Assembly (NCBI GenBank): GCA_903858115.1
Contig: CAIOHR010000424.1
Location: forward strand, 1-64,000
Reading direction: 5' to 3'
Source of the DNA: an uncultured Pirellula sp.
GTDB lineage: Bacteria > Planctomycetota > Planctomycetia > Pirellulales > Pirellulaceae
DNA: 64,000 nucleotides
Part shown: positions 1 to 9,119 of the stretch, piece by piece
Layout: every line of letters begins with the position of its first letter
How positions within the stretch are numbered: the stretch's first letter is position 1
Made by a program: the position numbers and the translations under genes
The notes under the pieces: model-generated
Seen by the model: only the letters and a program-made list of their open reading frames with translations
What the model was told of the DNA's origin: nothing
Database searches by the model: none

Positions 1-429
1 CCAGACTCAGACTTGCCAGACTCAGACTTGCCAGACTCAGACTTGCCAGACTCAGACTTGCCAGACTCAGACTTGCCAGACTCAGACTTGCCAGACTCAG
101 ACTTGCCAGACTCAGACTTACCGGATTCAGGCTTACCAGACTCAGACTTGCCAGACTCCGACTTGCCAGACTCAGACTTACCAGACTCAGACTTGCCGGA
201 TTCGGACTTACCGGACTCAGACTTACCGGACTCAGACTTGCCGGATTCAGACTTGCCGGACTCAGACTTGCCGGACTCAGACTTGCCGGACTCAGACTTG
301 CCAGACTCAGACTTACCAGACTCAGACTTACCAGACTCAGACTTGCCGGATTCGGACTTACCGGATTCGGACTTACCGGACTCAGACTTACCGGACTCAG
401 ACTTACCGGACTCAGATTTGCCAGACTGT
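1..429 (-). repeat. 15-bp tandem repeat coding KSESG
   Basis: About 28 copies of a 15-bp unit (plus strand gccagactcagactt, with a/g and c/t variants at third positions) lie head to tail. They are in frame with the minus-strand gene and encode Lys-Ser-Glu-Ser-Gly each time. Nearly all differences between units are synonymous, for example gac/gat and tca/tcg, and one unit near 121-135 differs in its residues (a Gly codon appears on the plus-strand reading). The array continues to the window edge, so the true copy number is unknown. Confidence 0.95.
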
Positions 430-2912
430 TCTTCTTTCGAGGAAGACTGTTCTTTTGTGCCACTAGGCTGGTTTGAAGTTGAACCTTTGTTGCCGCTGTT
501 CCCTGCTCCTTCTTGCTTTTCCCGTTCTCGTTTTTCTCTCAATTCGTTGATCGCGTCGAATCGCTCACCATCATGCTCCGGTTTGCTTGGGGCGGTGCTG
601 GTATCTCCTGCTTCTTTAGAGGCTTCGCCTCCTTCGTTGCTGCCTTGCTCTTGGTTCGGCGCACCTGATTGTTCGGAACTTTTCTCTTTGGAGGACTTTG
701 ACGGGTCACCGCTCGATGACTTATTGTCAAGCTTAGACGATTTTTCAGTTGAAGATTTATTGTTGCCAGACTTTGATCCATCCGTGGAGTCGTTATCGTT
801 CGAATCGCTTGACGAGGAGTTGCCGCTGCCGGAGGATGAACCGTTCGACTTCTTGCTCGTTTTGCTTTGATTACCGCTTTTGCTAGAACCACCGGCTTGG
901 TCCTCGTTGGATTCTGCGCTGCCAGATTGCTCGGAGTTGCCATCCCCGGAAGAGCCTGAGCCTTTTTGATTCTTCTTGTCGGAAGGTTTCTCGTTGCCTT
1001 TGGAGGATTGTTCACCGGAGGAGGACCCCTTCGATTTTTGATCCTTGTCTTGAGATGTTTCGCTCTTTTCGTTCGGTTGGTCCGCGGGCTCAGTTTGTTG
1101 CGACGAATTCTCGCCCTGGCCCTGTTTCTTGGGATCCTGGTTTGGCTGAGGAGTAGGGTTCTTTTGATTTTTCCCTTCCGGATTTTTCTCGTTGTTCGCA
1201 GCGTTTTGAGGCTTTTTTGCGTTTTCAGCCGGTTGCTTCAAGGCCTTAACAACCTTGATCTTGATGGGCGAAGAGTACGAAATATTGGGTTCTGGATTGT
1301 CCGTGCCTGGTTTGCATCGGTTGTCGGCTGCTTTTGCCGTGAACTCGACTTCCGTATTGATTTGGAGTCCAAGTTCCGTTGGTGAAAAGTCGTACTTCAA
1401 GACTTTCTGGCCAAAGCTTCCTTCGCTGGATTCGAAAAGCTTGCTTTCGAACATCGGCACCGTATTACTCAATGAGTTCGGCGACTTGCCGATCGCCGAC
1501 ACGAGTGTCAGGCCATAGTCGGGATCGTTGGTTCGAATTTCGATCTCTAGTCTTTGATCTTGCGGTAGCTCGATCATCGATGGCAGTTCACTCTGCAACC
1601 GTACAACCGGGGGCAAGTCCGCTAACACATTCGTGCTGTAAATCACCGGTGAATCATTTCGTTCGCCGAGGCTATTCGTAGCCTTGATCTGGTACTTGCT
1701 GAGCGTAGGATTGTTTTTCTCTTCGTTTAGTTTTGCAATCCATTCCCCTTCAATTTCAGTCCCTTGCGTTTTGAGATCCAGCAATCCAGAGGTATGGACC
1801 AAGACGCCACGTTCAATGATCGGATCGAATTCGATTCTCGACTTCTCCATCGGTTGATTGGCATGTGCGAAGATCCGCAGTCGAGTTCCTTCGGGGACCT
1901 CAGAGGAACCATCCTTTTGAATCGTTCGGTCCTTTAGTTTTGTATACTTGGGAAATTGCAATTCCAGTCGATCAACAGCGACGATTGGGACGGTTTGAAT
2001 CTTGACTCCAAACGGGCCCGCGACTGCGTCACCAGCTTCGACCCAATAGGAAAGCGGTTGATGAATTCCACCCATGCCTTCGCCGAAGTTGATACTGTAG
2101 CTAAGGCCTTCGACGTCGGTCTTCATCCGGATTCTTTGCCCGACTTTTTGACCGTCGGACAAATCGTATCGCAGGTAAACCTCATCCTGTTGGTACATGC
2201 CACGCGTTCCGATCGAGATCGGTAGATTGGTTCCTTGAGTAATCTTGGTGGTGCCAGGTTTGACTTCCGTGATTACAACACGCGACGCAGGTGAGATGGA
2301 GGCCCAGGGCATCATGATTCGTGACATCGCAACAACCGAACTCTTGGGTGCGGCCACGATATAGATGATAAACGCGAACAAGCAGACGGCGAAGAACGAA
2401 GACAGCTTTAACAGCGCGCCCGTATCGAGAACACTAGCGGACTCGGCACCGTTCAAATTCCTTGCAGCAAAGCGGGCCACGACGGCTAGCACTCCGCGCG
2501 GCGTACGATCATCGGTCGTCGAGAGTTGCAGCCAACTGATCAAGCTCTCCTTCATACTCGGGTAGAGCTTTTCGATCGTTCGCGCAGCGTGCTCTGGATG
2601 GATCGGTTGAAAGAGGAGTGGAATCACACGCCGAGGAACCCACCAAGCGGTCCACGCGATCAACAATCCGCAAACCGTAAACCGTGCCAGAGTATTGAGT
2701 GGCACTACCCAATGATCGATAAACACTGCTGCTACCAGAAGGAGCAATAGCGTTGTAAGCCAAACCACAATACCGATCCCAAGCTCGAGTCGACGCATCG
2801 ACTTGGCTGCCGTATTCAGATAATCAAGCAATGTCTCTCGGCTTACCGAACCATTGGCCGTCGCGGCAGCTTGCTTGATCGACTTTGCAGGATTCGCGGA
2901 GGTACTGGACAT
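1..2912 (-). CDS. DUF4175-like membrane protein, 3' end beyond window
   Basis: An open frame on the minus strand starts at an ATG at 2912 and stays open to the left edge, giving about 970 visible residues. Two hydrophobic segments (WLTTLLLLLVAAVFI and a second near residue 180, FFAVCLFAFIIYIV) anchor the N-terminus. About 400 residues of beta-rich repeats follow, with phrases such as KYTKLKDRTI and VPEGTRLRIFAHANQP that I associate with planctomycete DUF4175-type proteins. After about residue 560 the chain becomes a Ser/Gly/Lys/Asn/Gln-rich linker ending in tandem KSESG repeats. I infer an inner-membrane protein with a long disordered periplasmic or cytoplasmic region. Function is unknown. 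In planctomycetes such genes often lie beside MoxR/DUF58/VWA genes, which would be outside the window. No clear Shine-Dalgarno is visible. Confidence 0.75.
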   Translation of the reverse strand, partial: MSSTSANPAKSIKQAAATANGSVSRETLLDYLNTAAKSMRRLELGIGIVVWLTTLLLLLVAAVFIDHWVVPLNTLARFTVCGLLIAWTAWWVPRRVIPLLFQPIHPEHAARTIEKLYPSMKESLISWLQLSTTDDRTPRGVLAVVARFAARNLNGAESASVLDTGALLKLSSFFAVCLFAFIIYIVAAPKSSVVAMSRIMMPWASISPASRVVITEVKPGTTKITQGTNLPISIGTRGMYQQDEVYLRYDLSDGQKVGQRIRMKTDVEGLSYSINFGEGMGGIHQPLSYWVEAGDAVAGPFGVKIQTVPIVAVDRLELQFPKYTKLKDRTIQKDGSSEVPEGTRLRIFAHANQPMEKSRIEFDPIIERGVLVHTSGLLDLKTQGTEIEGEWIAKLNEEKNNPTLSKYQIKATNSLGERNDSPVIYSTNVLADLPPVVRLQSELPSMIELPQDQRLEIEIRTNDPDYGLTLVSAIGKSPNSLSNTVPMFESKLFESSEGSFGQKVLKYDFSPTELGLQINTEVEFTAKAADNRCKPGTDNPEPNISYSSPIKIKVVKALKQPAENAKKPQNAANNEKNPEGKNQKNPTPQPNQDPKKQGQGENSSQQTEPADQPNEKSETSQDKDQKSKGSSSGEQSSKGNEKPSDKKNQKGSGSSGDGNSEQSGSAESNEDQAGGSSKSGNQSKTSKKSNGSSSGSGNSSSSDSNDNDSTDGSKSGNNKSSTEKSSKLDNKSSSGDPSKSSKEKSSEQSGAPNQEQGSNEGGEASKEAGDTSTAPSKPEHDGERFDAINELREKREREKQEGAGNSGNKGSTSNQPSGTKEQSSSKEEQSGKSESGKSESGKSESGKSESGKSESGKSESGKSESGKSESGKSESGKSESGKSESGKSESGKSESGKSESGKSESGKSESGKSESGKSESGKSESGKPESGKSESGKSESGKSESGKSESGKSESGKSESGKSESGKSES

Positions 2913-3209
2913 TCTTTGTAGTTTGTAGGAATTTTGACGGCCCACGGACGCCGCGGGACATCTTGTGTTCGGACTCTTCTTTAGTATACCGCAGACGCGA
3001 CCAGTCCATAGCTTTTTCGGATTAGACGAAGCGGCCGGCGGGAAAGTTCTCAAAAGATTACCTGTCCGATCGAACCTGTTGGAAATCCTGGAGTCCCTAG
3101 CCTGAGATTTTCCGTGCAATCGATACGATTGTCATGAAAGTGTAACCGGATCTACCGTTTTTCCGGGGCCTCCGATGGCTGGACTCGATATACTGAAGGA
3201 GTAAGAGAA

Positions 3210-4715
3210 ATGCCAGAAGCGATTTTCCCAAACGACTTGTCTTGGCAGTTGTGTCCTTCCAATGAATCGTTACAACACGACGTCGAGTTACCAAAGCCAC
3301 GCGGAGAAAGAAAACCCTTGCATACCCATGATCGTTCTGAGAGTTTAGCTAGTGAACGTAGTATTCTAGCCCGATTGATTCTCCCTAACGATTTTGAATC
3401 TGACGACCCGTTCGATGAACTTCACGGGTTGGCTACTACTGCGGGTACCGAAGTCATGGGCACCGTCATCCAACGACGCGAACACCCAGACCAAACGACG
3501 TATCTCGGAAAAGGAAAGGTCCAGGAGCTTAAATCGCTCATCGAAATGCAAGACGCAGACGTCGTTTTGTTCGACAACGATCTGAACCCGGCCCAAACGA
3601 GAAACCTTGAAAAAGCTCTCAATATCAAAGTCCTCGATCGTTCCGAGCTTATCCTTGATATCTTCGCCAGCAACGCCCAAACGCACGAAGCTCGATTGGC
3701 TGTCGAATTGGCCCAATTGGAATACTCGCTTCCGCGGCTCAAGCGGATGTGGACTCACTTGTCCAGACAAACGATGGGTGTTGGAATGCGTGGTCCGGGT
3801 GAGAAACAATTGGAAGTCGACCGGCGACTTGCAGAAAAACGGGTCCACGATCTCAAACTCGAGCTTGCCAAAGTCGAACGCAGAAAAGAGCGCGAAGTTG
3901 CATCGCGACGCGGCATGTACAGCGTCTCGTTGGCGGGATATACCAACGCGGGCAAGAGTACGCTGATGAATGCGCTGACGGACGCAGGGGTCGTCGCCAA
4001 AGATAAACTGTTTGCCACGCTCGATACCCGAACGCGACGATGGATGCTGCCTGGTTGGGGGCCTGTGTTGTTGAGCGATACGGTAGGTTTCATTCGAGAT
4101 CTCCCTCACCGATTGATCGCGAGCTTTCGGGCCACTCTCGAAGAAACGCGTCAAGCGGACATGTTGCTTCATGTGGCTGACGCCAGTAACCCGAACGTAC
4201 TTCATCAGATCTCGTCCGTTTATAAAGTCCTTCAAGAAATCGGAATCGATGAGAAAGATACCTTGTTGGTTTTGAACAAAGTCGACTGCGAAGGAGCCGC
4301 TGAACGAGTCGAGATGGTTAAGTCTCGTTATCCTAATGCGATTGCAATTTCTGCCAAAAGTGGTTTAGGGTTAACTCAATTTTCAGTTGCCGTGAGCGAT
4401 GCGTTGACCAAGCATTTTGCAGAACTGGAGATTCGACTACCGCTCGATGACGGAAAGACGATGGCGTGGCTCGCCCACAATGCAGAAATCATTTCCAAGC
4501 AGTACAACGACGATCATGCGCTGGTGCATTGCCGGATGCCTTCGTCTGCGGCGGGCAAATTAGCTTCGCAGGGTATCGATCTTCGCGTCATCGCAGGAAA
4601 GTTACCGATTGCTGCCGAAAACCGCGATCCCGATCGCGCTACCTTTATGCCCGTCCCGCCCGCTTCGAACGAAACTGTCGACGGAGCGACTGGTAATGTA
4701 GAAGAAGTAGCCTGA
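3210..4715 (+). CDS. hflX: GTPase HflX
   Basis: HflX is a ribosome-associated GTPase of the Obg/HflX superfamily that splits or rescues stalled ribosomes. The 501-residue product has the HflX N-terminal domain (TTYLGKGKVQEL, VLFDNDLNPAQTRNLE, LDRSELILDIFA), the glycine-rich linker GVGMRGPGEKQLE, and a G domain. The G domain has G1 GYTNAGKST (residues 243-251), G3 DTVGFI, G4 NKVD and G5 SAKSG. The ATG at 3210 follows AAGGAG at good spacing. The C-terminal tail of about 60 residues beyond the G domain is typical. A short-chain dehydrogenase follows 22 bp later and may be co-transcribed. Confidence 0.96.
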   Translation: MPEAIFPNDLSWQLCPSNESLQHDVELPKPRGERKPLHTHDRSESLASERSILARLILPNDFESDDPFDELHGLATTAGTEVMGTVIQRREHPDQTTYLGKGKVQELKSLIEMQDADVVLFDNDLNPAQTRNLEKALNIKVLDRSELILDIFASNAQTHEARLAVELAQLEYSLPRLKRMWTHLSRQTMGVGMRGPGEKQLEVDRRLAEKRVHDLKLELAKVERRKEREVASRRGMYSVSLAGYTNAGKSTLMNALTDAGVVAKDKLFATLDTRTRRWMLPGWGPVLLSDTVGFIRDLPHRLIASFRATLEETRQADMLLHVADASNPNVLHQISSVYKVLQEIGIDEKDTLLVLNKVDCEGAAERVEMVKSRYPNAIAISAKSGLGLTQFSVAVSDALTKHFAELEIRLPLDDGKTMAWLAHNAEIISKQYNDDHALVHCRMPSSAAGKLASQGIDLRVIAGKLPIAAENRDPDRATFMPVPPASNETVDGATGNVEEVA

Positions 4716-4737
4716 GTCTAGATTAGCTCTTTCAAAT

Positions 4738-5523
4738 ATGGCGAGACGACAACTCAAGGGGGCACGGATTCTGGTTACGGGAGCATCCAGCGGTATTGGC
4801 CGAGCACTTTGTGTGAGGCTTTGCAAACACGGTGCAAGTGTTCTAGCCACCGCCCGGCGTGAAGACCGATTGGTAAGACTTCAAGCCGATTGTGCTGAAC
4901 TCCCGGGGACATTGCGGATCATCGCGGGCGACTTGACGCTCGACTCACATCGAGAAGCGATTCTTCAATGGGTCGCCAGTCAATGGGGCGGAATCGATGT
5001 ACTCGTGAACAATGCTGGGGTCGGTGCTATTGGGCGATTCGACGAAGCGACACAAGACAGACTTCGCCAGGTAATGGAAGTAGATTTTTTTGCACCGGTC
5101 GAATTAACTCGTCTCTGTTTGCCATGGCTTCGAAAGGGAAACCGCGCGGCAATTCTCAACGTAGGGTCTGTGCTGGCCCATCGAGCGGTACCGAACAAAA
5201 GCGAGTATTGTGCAGCGAAGTTCGCGATACGTGGTTGGTCCGAATCGTTGCGTGTGGAGTTAGCCAAAGAAGGTATCGATGTGTTAATGCTTAGCCCGAG
5301 CACAACACGAAGTGAGTTTTTCGACTCGCTTGTGGATACCAATCCGCAAGAAAAAAGTCGCTCGGTTGGGAGTATGAGCGCGGATCGAGTCGCGCAGTTG
5401 GCAGTTTCTGCCCTTGTGCGATCCAAGCGAGAGATGATCTTGAGCGTAGGCGGGCGAGTTCTGGTTTGGGCAGGTCGGTTGTTTCCGCGGCTGACGGATC
5501 GACTGCTCTCAAGATTCGCCTGA
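4738..5523 (+). CDS. SDR family NAD(P)-dependent oxidoreductase
   Basis: A 261-residue classical short-chain dehydrogenase/reductase. The Rossmann nucleotide motif TGASSGIG is at residues 14-21, NNAG follows the fourth strand, and the catalytic Ser144, Tyr157 and Lys161 are present in S..(12)..YCAAK. RR after the second beta strand (TARRED) suggests NADP(H) preference. The C-terminus has a hydrophobic, Arg-rich tail (VWAGRLFPRLTDRLLSRFA) that may associate with membranes, as in DltE/YqjQ-like SDRs. The substrate cannot be told from sequence. It sits 22 bp downstream of hflX on the same strand. Confidence 0.9.
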   Translation: MARRQLKGARILVTGASSGIGRALCVRLCKHGASVLATARREDRLVRLQADCAELPGTLRIIAGDLTLDSHREAILQWVASQWGGIDVLVNNAGVGAIGRFDEATQDRLRQVMEVDFFAPVELTRLCLPWLRKGNRAAILNVGSVLAHRAVPNKSEYCAAKFAIRGWSESLRVELAKEGIDVLMLSPSTTRSEFFDSLVDTNPQEKSRSVGSMSADRVAQLAVSALVRSKREMILSVGGRVLVWAGRLFPRLTDRLLSRFA

Positions 5524-5704
5524 GATTTTTCTGTCATGACGATGGTCGATTACAAAATGGAAGATCGCTCACGGTCGAGAGAAGTTAACAAATCGATGTC
5601 ATATCTGTTAAACTCCTTCTTCGAAATGTAAGCAGCTCTTGAAAAGTGAGACTGCTATACTTCATCGGATATCAACAAAACTCTCCTCAACGAAAGAAAC
5701 GAAC

Positions 5705-6442
5705 ATGAACGCAATCGACATTTTGGGCAGCTTATTGGGAGCACCTCAGCCGGGTGGAAGTCGCCCAGGTGGCAACCCAACAGGTGGCGGGCAACCTAGA
5801 AGCGGCGGTGCCAGCGGAGGAGGTTTGGGAGATATACTCGGCGAACTATTGGGTGGCGGCCAGTCCAACGCTGGTCGCCCGATCAATACTCAATCCTCCG
5901 CAAGAGAGCTTGAGGATATGTTGAACGTAGGTCAAGAACCCCGATCGACGCCAATCCCGAGCCAACCTCAACCGCGCTCTGCGCCAGCGCCAACACATCG
6001 CCCCGGATTGCCACCTGACATCTTCGGCCAGCGACAGCGAGTGGAGCCCAAGATCAGTCTTAGCGTGCCCAAGCCTGCTTTGCCATCACAGAATGATCAA
6101 GCGGTATTGATGATACGCTCGATGATCAACGCTGCGAAAATCGACGGTGAAATAACGGAAGAAGAACAGCAGAGTATCTTGAATCAAGTGAGTGATACGA
6201 GCCCTGAAACAATTCAGTTTTTGAGAACAGAATTTGCTCGTCCTCTGAACGTCGAGGAATTTGCTGCTTCCATTCCGATAGGCTTGGAACACAAGATCTA
6301 TGGACTTGGGTTGATGGCTATCAAGTTGGATAGTCGTGAGGAAGCGGATTATCTACGCCAATTGGCAAAGCACCTTCGCATCTCGCCGGAGGAATGCAAT
6401 CAATTGCATCAACAACAGAAAGCACCGCTTCTCTATCAGTAG
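5705..6442 (+). CDS. DUF533/TerB-like protein
   Basis: The 245-residue protein starts at the ATG at 5705. An upstream in-frame extension to 5639 looks non-coding. The N-terminal half is a low-complexity Gly/Pro/Arg region (PGGSRPGGNP, SGGGLGDILGELLGG). The C-terminal 120 residues, from NDQAVLMIRSMINAAKIDGEI to the end, match the helical DUF533 (YebE-like, TerB-related) domain: AAKIDGEITEEEQQSIL, an acidic DG...E loop, then FARPLNVEEFA and a DSREEADYLRQLA helix. Function is unknown. The fold suggests a metal-binding or stress-related role. A second TerB-like protein lies at 13430. Confidence 0.85.
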   Translation: MNAIDILGSLLGAPQPGGSRPGGNPTGGGQPRSGGASGGGLGDILGELLGGGQSNAGRPINTQSSARELEDMLNVGQEPRSTPIPSQPQPRSAPAPTHRPGLPPDIFGQRQRVEPKISLSVPKPALPSQNDQAVLMIRSMINAAKIDGEITEEEQQSILNQVSDTSPETIQFLRTEFARPLNVEEFAASIPIGLEHKIYGLGLMAIKLDSREEADYLRQLAKHLRISPEECNQLHQQQKAPLLYQ

Positions 6443-6459
6443 TTCAATACTGACACAAC

Positions 6460-6567
6460 CGACAAAAGTAGTAGGCACGCTCCGTCGTGCCGTCCGCTCT
6501 TGAAGATTTGCAGGGATTCTAGGTGGACGGCACATGGAATGTGCCTACTACTTTGACTTTTGTCGGC
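6460..6567. repeat. Nested inverted repeat, possible mobile palindromic element
   Basis: Outer arms ccgacaaaa...gtagtaggcac (left) and gtgcctactac...ttttgtcgg (right) are inverted copies. An inner pair, gtgccgtcc (6488-6496) and ggacggcac (6525-6533), lies inside. The whole folds into a long imperfect hairpin between the convergent ends of the DUF533 gene and the hydrolase gene. It may serve as a terminator, but the size and nesting look like a REP- or MITE-like family. I recall similar strings between genes in planctomycete genomes but cannot check it here. Confidence 0.6.
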
Positions 6568-6592
6568 GATGCCGATGCAACGCATTCCATTA

Positions 6593-7522
6593 TTAGGGTG
6601 AGGTATCCTGTAAAACCTTAGCAAGCCATTCTCGTGCTAGCTCACGCGTTGGGGAGGGACGAAGTATCCATTTGTCGCTGTGATTCTGAAATCCGGTTGA
6701 AGCATACGTGATGTTGCCCTCGCTCACTGTTTGGGAAATCAGCAATTCAGTCCGTTTCAAACCGGCCAAATCCTCGTCGCAAACAAATTGTTTTCGCCCC
6801 TTCAGTCTCGCTAGACGCGACGCTGCATTACCAGATTCACTTTGCGTGAATGGCCAATTGCGCACTCCATCGTAATGACTATAGACAAAGAAGCCTTTCC
6901 ATGTTTTGGCGATTTCTTCATTCTGCAAACCGAGATAGTTGCACGCGATCGCGCCTCGTGAAAATCCGCAAAGGATGATCCGATTTCGATCGGCCCCATA
7001 CTGTTCGCAAATAGAATCAATCGTCTTCAGGCAATAGCCCATCGTGGGTTGTGGATTGTAATTTGGAGGATCACCCCACCACGTTTTCGTAATCTTTGTC
7101 CCCGAATGATCGACAAAAGGTAGCGAAACCCAGATACATCCAACTCCGGCAGAAAGCCCGAAACCCAGGCTGCAATCCTCGGGCAATCCCGTGGAAACAT
7201 CGCCAAGCTTCCCAGTGTGCATGTTGCCTCCAAACTCCACTAACAACGGATATTTTGGTGACGGTTTCCAGTCTTTAGGCAAGTACAGGCAATGATAAAG
7301 CCCATTCTCTTTTTTGTTGGAATCGAACACGAAGACACGTCTACCCGGAGCTGCATTCATGTCGCTGATTGATGGAACTTGCAGATCTGGTTCAGCAGAG
7401 TCTAGTCGTGGAATGGAACCAGCGGTAACTACTTCCTGAGCTACCGCATCGCTAATGATCGCGATGGAAATGGCCGCAATCGAGACGAGTCGCCTTATAT
7501 ATTTCGTCAACGCGTTTTCCAT
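6593..7522 (-). CDS. Secreted alpha/beta-hydrolase fold protein
   Basis: A 309-residue protein with an N-terminal signal peptide (YIRRLVSIAAISIAIISDAVAQ). The body reads as an esterase/dienelactone-hydrolase type fold: LLVEFGGNM (first strand and oxyanion region), DRNRIILCGFSRGAIACNYL with nucleophile Ser in GFSRG, and a late His in TGFQNHSDKWILRPSP. The acid residue is probably within the FVCDEDLAG region. It resembles poorly characterised planctomycete hydrolases. The substrate is unknown, and an extracytoplasmic location is inferred from the signal peptide. Confidence 0.75.
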   Translation of the reverse strand: MENALTKYIRRLVSIAAISIAIISDAVAQEVVTAGSIPRLDSAEPDLQVPSISDMNAAPGRRVFVFDSNKKENGLYHCLYLPKDWKPSPKYPLLVEFGGNMHTGKLGDVSTGLPEDCSLGFGLSAGVGCIWVSLPFVDHSGTKITKTWWGDPPNYNPQPTMGYCLKTIDSICEQYGADRNRIILCGFSRGAIACNYLGLQNEEIAKTWKGFFVYSHYDGVRNWPFTQSESGNAASRLARLKGRKQFVCDEDLAGLKRTELLISQTVSEGNITYASTGFQNHSDKWILRPSPTRELAREWLAKVLQDTSP

Positions 7523-7568
7523 GTGCTGCTCTTTTCATCTCTCATGCTGTTGATCATTGGCGTAGAAC

Positions 7569-8063
7569 TCACGCGAACTGCCGGCAGTACTCATAAACGG
7601 CCATCGTTGTTGCGGTTGCAACGTTGTAGGAATAAGGTTTGCCGAAGACCGGGATCTCGACAACTCGATCGAGTTTGTTCAATTCTTCTTGATTGAGGCC
7701 CTCACGTTCGCTGCCGATAATGAGAGCTGTTTTTGAAACGAATTGGAAATCAAATAGAGCCTCGGACCCGGAAGTTTGCTCCAATCCCACGCGTTGGTAT
7801 CCATCGGCTGCGAGTTGATCTAGCACGGGAGCTAACGAACGGCGCTGCGTGATTTCTACTACATCGATCGCATCGCGAGCGATTTCACGATCGACGCGTC
7901 CCGGACCACATTGAATCAATTGCGTGATGCCTGCGCACCCGGCAAGCCGTACGATACGACTGAGGTTAACGTTACTGCGCATGGGTGCCAAGACCAGCAA
8001 AAGCTCTCTTGGTCCAGTCAGCTCCGTGGGTGGTTTGTGCCGAATATGTTCGAATCGGTTCAT
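7569..8063 (-). CDS. SpoU/TrmH-family RNA 2'-O-methyltransferase
   Basis: A 164-residue SPOUT-fold protein. It has the three SpoU motifs: motif 1 SNVNLSRIVRLAGCAGI (with the N..R pair), motif 2 TALIIGSEREGLNQEEL, and motif 3 VEIPVFGKPYSYNVATATTMAVYE. The last two build the SAM-binding trefoil knot. It lacks the N-terminal RNA-binding domain of RlmB, so it is closest in size to TrmL/TrmH-like tRNA methyltransferases. The exact target nucleotide is not predictable. The ATG at 8063 is the natural start. Confidence 0.88.
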   Translation of the reverse strand: MNRFEHIRHKPPTELTGPRELLLVLAPMRSNVNLSRIVRLAGCAGITQLIQCGPGRVDREIARDAIDVVEITQRRSLAPVLDQLAADGYQRVGLEQTSGSEALFDFQFVSKTALIIGSEREGLNQEELNKLDRVVEIPVFGKPYSYNVATATTMAVYEYCRQFA

Positions 8064-8224
8064 GGCATCGGATGTATGTAATAAATCGTGTGCAAAACAG
8101 AGGTTGATGGATTTCTACAATGCGCCGAATAGTACATCAATCCTGTCCCATAACTTGAAAGTGTAACTACAATCAGTCGTTTCGTCTGTTGCTTATTTCC
8201 ACCTCTCCCTGATGGATTCGTACC

Positions 8225-8977
8225 ATGCTTGTTACCGCGATTCGCAACGTAAAGTTTATGTCGGCTGTTCTCCAGCTTCTCGCGATGGCTTCGATTGTCT
8301 CGATCGGCTCAGTTGCATCGGCCCAAAGTGGACCGTCGGATCCCTCCGGCACCTGGCGCTGGAAGTATGATCTCAATGGGGCAATGCGTGAAGATGCACT
8401 AGAGTTGTTTGTAGAGGATGGCAAGGTGACAGGAGTGTTTCATGGCGTTTCCGGGAAGCCCATCAACGTAAAGGATGCAAAACTGAAGGAAGATCAACTT
8501 TCCTGTAACGTCGAATACACTCACGAACAACAATCGGTCTCCCTCGCTTTTTCTGGAAAGACCAAGAAAGATGATATCGAAGGAACCGTTGTTGTCTCGA
8601 CGGATGGTGGCACCAAAGAATATCCATGGACTCCAAAGCGATCGGTTCGTCTCGATGATGTTGTCGGAGAATGGAACATCGTTATCGATGCGGACGGAAA
8701 TAAATTGGAGCCATCGATTGTGATCACTAAATCAGGTGACAAACTGCTCGGGAAATACACGGTTGCAGAAGGGACTGTAGTTGATGCAACCAATCTGCGA
8801 ATTCGTGAAAACTACCTTGAGTTTCACATGGAAACCACCGTCCAAGGTCGAACGATCAAAGCGGATTACTCTGGGCGTCCATATGGAAACGTCATCCAAG
8901 GGAAAATCCAATACGATCTCGATGGTAACGAAGGTGAGATTGAGTTTTCCGCAAAACGTAAGGCTACCAAGAAGTAA
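8225..8977 (+). CDS. Secreted protein with duplicated lipocalin-like domain
   Basis: A 250-residue protein with a signal peptide (LLAMASIVSIGSVASAQ). Two related beta-rich units follow: GTWRWKYD... (about residues 40-135) and GEWNIVIDADG... (about 145-245). Each carries a repeat of the form G-x-W, a KVTG/KLLG-like turn, and an IEGTV/IQGKI strand. The pattern suggests an internal duplication of a small lipocalin- or calycin-like barrel. I recognise no characterised family, and function is unknown. The gene converges on yggS with a large palindrome between them. Confidence 0.75.
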   Translation: MLVTAIRNVKFMSAVLQLLAMASIVSIGSVASAQSGPSDPSGTWRWKYDLNGAMREDALELFVEDGKVTGVFHGVSGKPINVKDAKLKEDQLSCNVEYTHEQQSVSLAFSGKTKKDDIEGTVVVSTDGGTKEYPWTPKRSVRLDDVVGEWNIVIDADGNKLEPSIVITKSGDKLLGKYTVAEGTVVDATNLRIRENYLEFHMETTVQGRTIKADYSGRPYGNVIQGKIQYDLDGNEGEIEFSAKRKATKK

Positions 8978-9010
8978 CGCAATCGTTGGCTTTGAGCTAC
9001 CTTCCCGCTA

Positions 9011-9118
9011 GGCCGCTGGGAGGGTCGAGCGAGGGGAGGGTGAAGTGCTATCAGCACTTGCGCAAATCAATTCCCCCTCCCCGCCCTTTGGCCGACCCTC
9101 CCAAAGGGCGGTTGGCTT
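9011..9118. repeat. Complex palindromic intergenic element / terminator
   Basis: Three nested inverted repeats lie between convergent genes: gggagggtcg (9018-9027) with cgaccctccc (9093-9102); gaggggaggg (9031-9040) with ccccctcccc (9073-9082, imperfect); and a central perfect hairpin aagtgct-atc-agcactt (9043-9059). The element ends 1 nt from the yggS stop and could terminate both transcripts. The length and composition resemble a dispersed repeat family more than a simple terminator. Confidence 0.6.
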
Positions 9119-9119
9119 T

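Noticed and set aside
1-429. Possible CRISPR array
   Set aside because: Units of 15 bp abut with no unique spacers and are in frame with a gene.
13-870. Plus-strand ORF with PDSDL repeats
   Set aside because: It is the antisense shadow of the minus-strand KSESG gene; the minus frame is open from 2912, has two transmembrane segments and shows synonymous repeat variation.
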